64,000 bases of DNA, from NCBI GenBank assembly GCA_904393115.1, contig CAJFMX010000004.1, forward strand, positions 1 to 64,000, in the 5' to 3' direction. A model generated the notes under the pieces. That model had not been told where the DNA came from and ran no database searches. It saw nothing but the letters and a program-made list of their open reading frames with translations. This DNA is from an uncultured Clostridia bacterium (lineage in GTDB: Bacteria > Bacillota > Clostridia > Christensenellales > UBA1750). Positions 9,303 through 15,765 of the stretch are shown piece after piece (position 1 is the first letter of the stretch; each line of letters begins with the position of its first letter). The position numbers and the translations under genes are program-made.

Positions 9303-11629
9303 GCCTCCTCGCCTCCGATCTTGGCCCGGCCCTGGACCGCGAGGACGGTTTTGCCGTTCGCGACGAGCTCCAGGGGCACGTCCTTGGGGCCTTCCACGGC
9401 CGCGCGCAGGGCGCCGCCGGCCGTCTTCTCCCAGCGCACGGCGACGGGGCCCTTGGGCGTGGGCACGGTGCCGGAGAGGCGGTCCAGCCCGACGGCGTGG
9501 GGCTCTACGCGGATGCGCGCCCAGCCGGGGGCGGCGGGCTGCACGCCCAGCAGCATGCGCGGCACCTCGTAGAGGGGCAGGGCGCTCCAGGCGTGGCAGT
9601 CGCTGCGCGTCTCGCCCGGGCGCTCGGGCACGGTGGTGAGGTTGCGGTCCAGCATCTCGAAGTACTGGTCCCAGATGGGCGCGGTGCGGTCGTAGAGGCC
9701 GACCGCCTCCAGCGCGCGGAAGAGCGTGAACTGCCAGGGGAAGGTGCAGGGCAGCACCTCCTCGCCCGAGAGGGCGTAGAGCATGGCCCGCCGGCCCTCC
9801 TGCGCGCTGAGCGCGCCCGTCAGCACGCCGAGCGCCTGGCTGTGCTGCGTGACCTGGTCAAAGCCCGGCCCCTCCAGCAGCACGCCGCGCCCTTCGTCCC
9901 AGGCCAGGGCGCGCACGCGGGCGCAGATCTCGTCCGCGCGCTCGTCGTAGGGCCGGTCCTCGCCGCCGGTCAGGCGCATCATGCGCGCCGCCGTGCGCAG
10001 GCCCAGGGCATAGGTGAGGTTGTGGAGCGTGGCCGGCCCCCGCCAGGTCGCGTCCGGAACGCCCGCGTGGTCGTCCCACTTCTCCACCCAGTCGCCGAAC
10101 TCCCAGTAGCCCAGGTTTTCGACCAGGCCGCTCTCGCCCCTGTGGCGCGCGAAGTAGTCCAGCACGCCGTCCATCGTGGGCTTGTAGAAGCGGATGGGCT
10201 CCAGGTCCCCGGTCTGCAGGGCGTACTCCTCCAGCATGTAGATCCAGTGGATGGCAAAGTCCGGGATGACCTGCGTGTGCGTGCAGGGATAGCGGGACTG
10301 CAGGATCCCGTCCGGCAGGCGGGAGCAGTGGTAGTCCCAGAGCACGTTCGCGGCCATGCGCGCATCCCCGGAGACGGCGTAGGTGAAGAGCATCTGCAGC
10401 CGCGTGTCCAGCGTGTACTGCAGCTGTTCGTAATAGGGGCAGTCCTCGTGCGTGTCGTGCATACAGCGCTTGAGCGTGCGCACGGAGATCTCCCAGAGCC
10501 GGCGCATCCGCTCGTCCGGGAAGTCGAACTCCGCCTTTACCTCCAGTGGATAGCCGGTCTCCAGGAACTCCGGCATCGCAAGGCAGAGCGGCTCCTTGCC
10601 GGCGGTCGCCTCGATGCGCACGAACCGGAACGTGCGGAACCAGAAGTTCTCAAACGTCCGCTCCTCCGCCGCGGTCTCCACCTCGTCGTGGAAGCCCGTG
10701 AGCACGCCGTTTTCGCGGTCGTCCCGGCGCATGGGGCCCTTTGGCGCCTTTTCATCCTTAGGGAAGTAGCGCTCGGCGTAGGTGATGCGCACGCGGCCGC
10801 CCGCGCCCTTTCCCGCAAGCCGCAGGTAGGCGGTGCGCAGCACGCCCGCATCCAGCTCCACGGCGCGCGTCTGCCCGGCCGGGATCACGGCGCGGCCGCC
10901 CTCGTCAAAGGCGAACCCGCCCTCCCCCTCGAGGTTCGGGAGCTGGCGCACAAACGCGCCGGGCGTCTCGCGCTGGTTGGGGATCATGCGCTTTTTCAGC
11001 AGCAGGGGCGAAAACTCGCCATAGGGGTTGATCTCCGTGGCAAAGCCCGTTTCGGCCGCGGGCAGGGCGAGGTGCGCCGCCTCCCGCCAGGGCAGGCAGC
11101 GCGCGGCGAAGAACTTCTCCGTCGCGCCGACATAGAAGGCGCCGGTCGTGTCCAGGCCGAAGGACTCGTCCGCGCAGGCGGTCCAGGCCGCCTCGCCCGT
11201 GGACAGGGGAAGGGTCGCCCCGTCCGCGGTCTGCACGTCTCCCTTTGCCAGGAAGAGAGGCCCTACTGGCGCGACGTAGACCGACAGCGGCGCGTTCTGC
11301 GCCGTCTGCGCGCTCTCAAACGCGTAGGAGACGACGCGCGCGGTCAGGCTGTTGTCCCCGGGCCGCAGGTGCGGCGCGAGGTCCACCGTCTCGTAATAGC
11401 GGTTCCACTGGTCGCCCTTGCGGGGGCCGCTGACAAGGGATTCGCCGTTTACATACAGGCGATAGCGGTCCGCGGCGGATACGCGCAGCTCGGCCCGCTG
11501 CACCGGCCCCTCCAGGCGGAACTCCAGGCGGAAGAGCGCGGCCTGGGCCTGGTCGCGCCGCCCGTCGCCCAGGCCGGCGACGCGCGCCCACTTCGCGCCC
11601 GCAAGGTCGCGATCGATCAGCATTTCCAC
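9299..11629 (-). CDS. alpha-L-rhamnosidase-like glycoside hydrolase (GH78)
   Basis: 776 residues if the GTG at 11629 is used (GGAGG 9 bases upstream); an ATG two codons later is 15 bases from that site. The N-terminal half holds beta-sandwich domains (FRLEFRLEGPVQRAELRVSAADRYRLYVNGE is typical). The catalytic (alpha/alpha)6 barrel begins near DTHEDCPYYEQLQYTLD, continues through YWEFGDWVEKWDDHAG and ends with a C-terminal beta domain after SDCHAWSALPLYE. These are GH78 landmarks, with DCPYYEQ replacing the more usual DCPQRDER. No signal peptide is seen, so it probably works inside the cell on imported rhamnosides. It lies 38 bases downstream of L-rhamnose isomerase, which would take the released rhamnose. 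Confidence 0.88.
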   Translation of the reverse strand: MEMLIDRDLAGAKWARVAGLGDGRRDQAQAALFRLEFRLEGPVQRAELRVSAADRYRLYVNGESLVSGPRKGDQWNRYYETVDLAPHLRPGDNSLTARVVSYAFESAQTAQNAPLSVYVAPVGPLFLAKGDVQTADGATLPLSTGEAAWTACADESFGLDTTGAFYVGATEKFFAARCLPWREAAHLALPAAETGFATEINPYGEFSPLLLKKRMIPNQRETPGAFVRQLPNLEGEGGFAFDEGGRAVIPAGQTRAVELDAGVLRTAYLRLAGKGAGGRVRITYAERYFPKDEKAPKGPMRRDDRENGVLTGFHDEVETAAEERTFENFWFRTFRFVRIEATAGKEPLCLAMPEFLETGYPLEVKAEFDFPDERMRRLWEISVRTLKRCMHDTHEDCPYYEQLQYTLDTRLQMLFTYAVSGDARMAANVLWDYHCSRLPDGILQSRYPCTHTQVIPDFAIHWIYMLEEYALQTGDLEPIRFYKPTMDGVLDYFARHRGESGLVENLGYWEFGDWVEKWDDHAGVPDATWRGPATLHNLTYALGLRTAARMMRLTGGEDRPYDERADEICARVRALAWDEGRGVLLEGPGFDQVTQHSQALGVLTGALSAQEGRRAMLYALSGEEVLPCTFPWQFTLFRALEAVGLYDRTAPIWDQYFEMLDRNLTTVPERPGETRSDCHAWSALPLYEVPRMLLGVQPAAPGWARIRVEPHAVGLDRLSGTVPTPKGPVAVRWEKTAGGALRAAVEGPKDVPLELVANGKTVLAVQGRAKIGGEEA

Positions 11630-11667
11630 AGCTAATGACCTCCTTTTTTCGGATCCGCGCCGTTTCT

Positions 11668-12912
11668 TCAGCTCCGCTTGGACAGGACCTCCTGCTCGTA
11701 GCGGAGGACCTGCGCAAACCAGCTCTCGTCCGCGGGCACGCCCTGGCGGCGGCAGTATTCCTCCCAGACCGCGCCGAAGGGATAGGTCTTCATCTCCTCC
11801 TGCTGCATGAGCATGCAGGTGAAGTCGCCCTTGTCCTGCATGGCCTTCAGGCTCGCGCTCGGCTGGAGCAGGGCGTTGAGCAGCGCTTTCTGCATGTTGC
11901 GGGTGCCGATGACCCAGGCCGCGACGCGGTTGATGGAGGCGTCGAAGTAGTCCAGGCCGATGAGCACGCGGTCCAGCGCGCCGTTGCGCACGATCTCCAG
12001 GGCGATCTCGCGGATCTCGTCGTCCAGGCGGACGACGTGGTCGCTGTCCCAGCGCATGGGCCGGGTCACGTGCAGGGGCAGCACGTCGAAGAAGGACAGC
12101 AGCGCGGAGATCTTGTCGCTGACCATCTCCGTGGGGTGGTAGTGGCCGTTGTCCAGCAGGTTGTAGACGCCGGGGTGCTGCGCGGCATAGGCCAGATAGA
12201 ACTCCGAGGAGCCGACCGTGTACGCCTCCACGCCGATGCCGAAGACCTTGCTCTCCACGCAGTCGATGACGCCGGGCAGCTTCTCTGCGTAGATCTTGTC
12301 CAGGCTGTCCTTCAGGCGCAGGCGCGGGCCGAGGCGGTCGGCGGGGATCTCCTTGTAGCCGTCCGGAATCCAGAGGTTGCACAGCACCTTGTCCCCGAGC
12401 TTGTCGGCGATGTACTGGGAGATGCGGCGGCTGGCGATGCCGTGGCGGACCCAGAAGGCGCGGATCTCGTCGTTGGGGTGGGAAAGGGTCAGCGTGTCCG
12501 CCGCAAGGGGGTGGGAGAAGAACGTGGGGTTGAAGTCGATGCCGAGGCCGTTCTCCTTGGCAAAGTCGATCCAATCGTCAAAATGGCGGCCCTCCAGGGC
12601 GTCGCGGTCGACCGTTTCGCCGTGCAGGATCGCGTAGCTGGCGTGGAGGTTGATGCGCTTTTTGCCCGGGATGAGGGAAATGGCTTCCAAGAAGTCCTGC
12701 ATGAGCTCCTGCGGCGTGCGGGCGCGGCCGGGGTAGTTGCCCGTGGCCTGGATGCCGCCGGAGAGGGCCTGGCCGGCGTTCTCAAAGCCGAGCACGTCGT
12801 CGCCCTGCCAGCAGTGGATGGAGATGGCCTTCTGCGCGAGGCGGCCGATGGCCTCCTCCGTGTCGACGCCCAGCGCGGCGTAGCGCGCCTTGGCCAGTTC
12901 GTATGCGTTCAT
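11668..12912 (-). CDS. rhaA: L-rhamnose isomerase
   Basis: 414 residues, matching the usual length of about 418. It converts L-rhamnose to L-rhamnulose in the cytoplasm. Typical segments: [94 protein letters not shown] and [11 protein letters not shown], which include the Mn-binding Glu, Asp and His. The ATG at 12912 is preferred over the longer open frame because it follows AAAGGA and gives the family start. No rhamnulokinase or aldolase gene is in the window. Confidence 0.96.
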   Translation of the reverse strand: MNAYELAKARYAALGVDTEEAIGRLAQKAISIHCWQGDDVLGFENAGQALSGGIQATGNYPGRARTPQELMQDFLEAISLIPGKKRINLHASYAILHGETVDRDALEGRHFDDWIDFAKENGLGIDFNPTFFSHPLAADTLTLSHPNDEIRAFWVRHGIASRRISQYIADKLGDKVLCNLWIPDGYKEIPADRLGPRLRLKDSLDKIYAEKLPGVIDCVESKVFGIGVEAYTVGSSEFYLAYAAQHPGVYNLLDNGHYHPTEMVSDKISALLSFFDVLPLHVTRPMRWDSDHVVRLDDEIREIALEIVRNGALDRVLIGLDYFDASINRVAAWVIGTRNMQKALLNALLQPSASLKAMQDKGDFTCMLMQQEEMKTYPFGAVWEEYCRRQGVPADESWFAQVLRYEQEVLSKRS

Positions 12913-12975
12913 GTGGGACACATCCTTTCTGCGTTCGGTCTTTTTCTGCGAAAGGGGGATTTTCTTTCTTCCCCC

Positions 12976-13004
12976 ATTATACCGCACGGGCGGAGAGAAC
13001 GGAA
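12976..13004 (-). promoter_or_regulatory. promoter of the rhaA-led gene run
   Basis: A consensus TATAAT occurs on the minus strand at 12976-12981, 64 bases before rhaA. The sequence 17 bases further upstream is TTCCGT, a poor -35 element. A weak -35 suits an activator-dependent sugar promoter, but no operator was identified. Confidence 0.5.
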
Positions 13005-13024
13005 GGGGCGATTTCCTCCCCCTC

Positions 13025-13073
13025 AAAAAAGAGGACGGCTTGCCGCGGCGCGTTCTGCGCCGCGGCAAGCCGC
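13025..13073 (-). terminator. rho-independent terminator of the hydrogenase-maturation operon
   Basis: On the minus strand a GC-rich stem of at least 15 pairs (GCGGCTTGCCGCGGCGC / GCGCCGCGGCAAGCCG) is followed by TCCTCTTTTTT, 6 bases after the hydF stop. Confidence 0.93.
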
Positions 13074-13078
13074 TTATC

Positions 13079-14266
13079 TCAGGCCCGGAATACGCGCGTT
13101 GCGCGCTCGAGGATTCCCTGCATATAGGCGATGAGCAGGCCGTAATTGATGAACGGCACGCCCTGGCGTTCGGCCTCGCGCAGGCGGTAGAGCACCTCGC
13201 GCTCGTTGAGCATGCACCCGCCGCAGTGGATGACGAGCCGGTAGGGCGTCAGGTCCTGCGGGAAGGCGGCGCCGGAGCAGGTCTTGATGCGGATGTCCTT
13301 GCCGCTGTGGGCGCGCAGCCACTTGGGGATCTTGACGGTGCCGATGTCCTCGCACTGGCGGTGGTGCGTGCAGCCCTCGGCGATGAGCACGGTGTCCCCG
13401 TCCCGCAGGGACTCCACCGCGGGGATGGAGCGCAGCGCGGCGTCCAGATACCCCTTGTAGCGCGCCATGAGGATGGAGAAGGAGGTCAGCGCCACGTCCT
13501 GCGGCGTATCCTGCGCGACCTTGGCAAAGACCTGGCTGTCGGTGACGACCATGCGCGGCTTCTCCTGGCAGGCGGCAAGGGCCTGCGGCAGCTCCGTCTC
13601 CCGGACGGTGAGCGACAGGGCGCCGGCCTCCAGGATGTCGCGGATGGTCTGCTGCTGGGGCAGGATCAGGCGGCCCTTGGGCGCGGCCTTGTCGATGGGC
13701 ACCACGAGGATCACCAGTTCCCCCGGCTGGAGCAGGTCCGCGATGAGGCGGCGGCCGCTCTCACCCGGGTTCAGGTGCGCGATGCGCTCCTTGAGGGCGT
13801 CGATCCCCCGCTTTGTGCGCGCGGAGACGCACACGGCGCGCTCTGCGAGGGATTCCGGCAGGGGGCAGTCGCCCGCGTCGCACTTGTTCCAGACCACGAG
13901 GCAGGGGATTTCCATGCCGCGGATGCGCTCGAGCAGGGCGCGGTCCACCTCGGCCAGGCCCTCGGCCGCGTCCACGACCAGCAGGGCGATGTCCGTGCGG
14001 CGCAGCTCCTCCAGCGCCTTGTCCATGCGCTTTTGGCCGAGCTCCCCCTCGTCGTCCAGGCCGGGGGTGTCCACCAGCACGACCGGGCCCAGGGGCAGCA
14101 GCTCCATCGCCTTTTTGACGGGGTCGGTCGTTGTGCCCTTGGTCTCGGAGACGACGGCCAGGTCCTGGCCGGTCAGGGCGTTGATGAGGCTGGACTTGCC
14201 CGCGTTGCGCCGGCCGAAGATGCCGATGCGCGTGCGGTTTGCAGAAGGCGTTGCATTCAAGCTCAT
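13079..14266 (-). CDS. hydF: [FeFe]-hydrogenase H-cluster maturation GTPase HydF
   Basis: 395 residues, family length. HydF is the scaffold that assembles the 2Fe subcluster and loads it into the hydrogenase. The N-terminal GTPase domain shows GRRNAGKSS (G1), the switch region [17 protein letters not shown] (G3) and NKCD (G4). The C-terminal cluster-binding domain has CTHHRQC and HCGGCML, the expected CxH...CxxC ligands. GGAGGG lies 8 bases before the ATG. The stop is followed at once by a terminator, so hydF ends the operon. hydG and the hydrogenase itself are outside the window. Confidence 0.96.
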   Translation of the reverse strand: MSLNATPSANRTRIGIFGRRNAGKSSLINALTGQDLAVVSETKGTTTDPVKKAMELLPLGPVVLVDTPGLDDEGELGQKRMDKALEELRRTDIALLVVDAAEGLAEVDRALLERIRGMEIPCLVVWNKCDAGDCPLPESLAERAVCVSARTKRGIDALKERIAHLNPGESGRRLIADLLQPGELVILVVPIDKAAPKGRLILPQQQTIRDILEAGALSLTVRETELPQALAACQEKPRMVVTDSQVFAKVAQDTPQDVALTSFSILMARYKGYLDAALRSIPAVESLRDGDTVLIAEGCTHHRQCEDIGTVKIPKWLRAHSGKDIRIKTCSGAAFPQDLTPYRLVIHCGGCMLNEREVLYRLREAERQGVPFINYGLLIAYMQGILERATRVFRA

Positions 14267-14286
14267 GAGAATTTCCCTCCTTGCGT

Positions 14287-15327
14287 TCATTCCATGGGGT
14301 AGTCGCCGCGGTCCACGACGACCTCGTACCCGGCGGCCGCCATGCGCGCGCGCAGGGCGGCGAGCCCCTCGGCGGCCTCGTCCCCGTCGGAGCGCTTGTT
14401 GTCGTAGAGCAGGTATTTTTTGCGGGTGTCCTTGGGCGAGAGGTTCGGCATGACCACGTTGCAGCCGGCGTTCATGCCCCGCTCCCGCCCGTCGTCCGCG
14501 AGGGTGCCCAGCGCCGTCGTCGCCGGCAGCAGGGCGCGCGGCAGCAGCAGCCGCACGATGGCCAGGCACAGGAGCGTCCGCTCCGCGCTGCCGGCGGGCT
14601 CGTCCCGGAAGGGCGTGTCGCGGTGGGGCAGGAACGGGCCGATGCCCACCATCTGCGGCTGGAGGTCCTGCAGCAGGCGGAAGTCCTGCACGAGGCAGCC
14701 GCTCGTCTGCCCGGGCGAGCCGACCATGAAGCCCGCGCCGGTCTGGAAGCCGATCGCCTTGAGGTCGCGCAGGCAGCGCAGGCGGTTTTCCAGGGAGAGC
14801 TCCGGCGGGTGCAGCCGGGCGTAGTGGTCCGGGTCCGCCGTCTCGTGCCGGAGGAGGTAGCGGTTTGCGCCGGCGGCAAAGAGCCGCTCGTAGCTGGCCC
14901 GGCTGCGCTCGCCGATGGAGAGCGTGATGGCGCAGTCCGGGAACGAGGCGCGGATGGCGGAGACGATGTCCGCCATTCTGTCGTCCGTGAAGTACGGGTC
15001 CTCCCCGCCCTGGAGCACGAAGGTGCGGAAGCCCAGTTCGTACCCGGCCTGGCAGCAGGCGAGGATCTGCGCCTTGTCCAGGCGGTAGCGCTGCGCGCAG
15101 GGGTTGCTGCGCCGGATGCCGCAGTAGCGGCAGTCGTTCTTGCAGAAGTTGGTGAACTCGATCAGGCCGCGGATGAAGACGCGGCGGCCGTAGGTGCGGT
15201 CGCGCACGGCGCGGGCGCGGGCAAAGAGGTAGTCGCGGTCCGCCGGCGCGCTCTCCTCCAGCAGCGCGCGGAACTCCGCATCCGTCAGGTCCCGCGTCCG
15301 CTCGAGCCGGTCAATGTACGCCTTCAT
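14287..15327 (-). CDS. hydE: [FeFe]-hydrogenase H-cluster radical SAM maturase HydE
   Basis: 346 residues. A radical SAM enzyme needed for the H-cluster dithiolate/iron subcluster. The SAM-cluster motif is CKNDCRYCGI (CxxxCxxC). Other landmarks are RGLIEFTNFCKN before it, FVLQGGEDPYFTD (GGE motif), SIGERS and FMVGSPGQT, ending in NVVMPNLSP and KYLLYDNK, all as in HydE rather than BioB. A GGGGAG site precedes the ATG, which overlaps the stop of the short upstream gene as ATGA. HydF begins 20 bases downstream. Confidence 0.95.
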   Translation of the reverse strand: MKAYIDRLERTRDLTDAEFRALLEESAPADRDYLFARARAVRDRTYGRRVFIRGLIEFTNFCKNDCRYCGIRRSNPCAQRYRLDKAQILACCQAGYELGFRTFVLQGGEDPYFTDDRMADIVSAIRASFPDCAITLSIGERSRASYERLFAAGANRYLLRHETADPDHYARLHPPELSLENRLRCLRDLKAIGFQTGAGFMVGSPGQTSGCLVQDFRLLQDLQPQMVGIGPFLPHRDTPFRDEPAGSAERTLLCLAIVRLLLPRALLPATTALGTLADDGRERGMNAGCNVVMPNLSPKDTRKKYLLYDNKRSDGDEAAEGLAALRARMAAAGYEVVVDRGDYPME

Positions 15328-15482
15328 GCCTGCTTCTCCCCGTTCCGGCGGGAAAAGACCGTCCGCGCGCTGACGCCCGGGAGGCTGCCGGGCTTCCCGG
15401 CGAGGGCGGAGATCTCGTCCGCCGCGGCGTTGAGGGCCACGCTGACGAGCGCTGCGCAGGATTCCGGTTCCCGATTTTCCAT
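15324..15482 (-). CDS. half-length TM1266-like protein (iron-only hydrogenase system regulator family)
   Basis: 52 residues. The segment VSVALNAAADEISALAGKPGSLPGVSARTVFS resembles the C-terminal half of the roughly 80-residue TM1266 family (ACT/NikR-like fold, usually found beside hydE and hydF). The N-terminal half (the usual ...YGxxIVGRMG... portion) is absent in this and neighbouring frames. The stop overlaps hydE as ATGA, and a GGAAAGGAAG site lies 10 bases before the ATG, so translation and coupling to hydE look real. It may be a decayed regulator kept for coupling, or a genuine short form. Confidence 0.6.
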   Translation of the reverse strand: MENREPESCAALVSVALNAAADEISALAGKPGSLPGVSARTVFSRRNGEKQA

Positions 15483-15529
15483 TGGGAATGCACTTCCTTT
15501 CCAAGTCTGTGGGCACGGGCTTTCCGGAG

Positions 15530-15565
15530 AAAACGCAAAACGCGCGCGCCGGTGCGGCGCGCGCG
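15530..15565 (-). terminator. terminator-like hairpin in the hydE operon leader
   Basis: On the minus strand CGCGCGCGCCG, loop CAC, CGGCGCGCGCG is followed by TTTTGCGTTTT. It lies about 120 bases downstream of a strong promoter and about 50 bases before the first gene, so it can work as an attenuator or as the end of a small RNA. Confidence 0.75.
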
Positions 15566-15681
15566 GGACATTGGCTCCCCCGTGATCGCACCTTCCCCCG
15601 CTGGCCGCACCATTGGGGTCAGATCCCACGGATTTTCCCTTCTCGGATTCGCCCGGTCCGTAAAGCGGGTCCGGGTTCCTC
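15530..15681 (-). ncRNA. structured leader or small RNA upstream of the hydE operon
   Basis: The segment runs from just after a strong promoter to an intrinsic terminator, about 150 bases without a convincing gene. A CCCGG/CCGGG stem lies near its 5' end. A downstream GGTGCGG (complement at 15605-15611) is exactly complementary to CCGCACC inside the terminator hairpin and could form an antiterminator. No known riboswitch class was recognised: SAM, cobalamin, TPP, glycine, FMN and T-box cores were looked for by eye. Regulation of the maturation genes by attenuation is inference. Confidence 0.4.
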
Positions 15682-15687
15682 TCCCCT

Positions 15688-15716
15688 ACTATATCACCGG
15701 TTTTTCCGCGCGTCAA
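15688..15716 (-). promoter_or_regulatory. strong sigma-A promoter of the hydE-hydF operon leader
   Basis: TTGACG and TATAGT on the minus strand are separated by exactly 17 bases. The promoter begins directly after the T-tract of the terminator of the upstream fusion gene. Confidence 0.85.
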
Positions 15717-15720
15717 ACGC

Positions 15721-15761
15721 AAAAACCGCCCCCGCTGCGCTTCCTTGCGCGGCGGGGGCGG
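15721..15761 (-). terminator. rho-independent terminator of the isomerase-ligase fusion gene
   Basis: Minus-strand stem CCGCCCCCGCCGCGC / GCGCAGCGGGGGCGG with loop AAGGAA is followed by TTTTTGCG, directly after the stop codon. Confidence 0.93.
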
Positions 15762-15765
15762 GCGT

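Noticed and set aside
9299-12574. A single 1091-residue frame spanning the rhamnosidase and part of rhaA
   Set aside because: The upstream part is the wrong frame of rhaA; the GTG at 11629 has a proper ribosome site and gives the family length.
15630-15681. Possible glycine riboswitch (GGGGAGAGGA followed by CCGAGAAGGG)
   Set aside because: The aptamer core GAAGGGGCAA and the closing CTCTCAGG are missing, so only an unclassified leader is reported.
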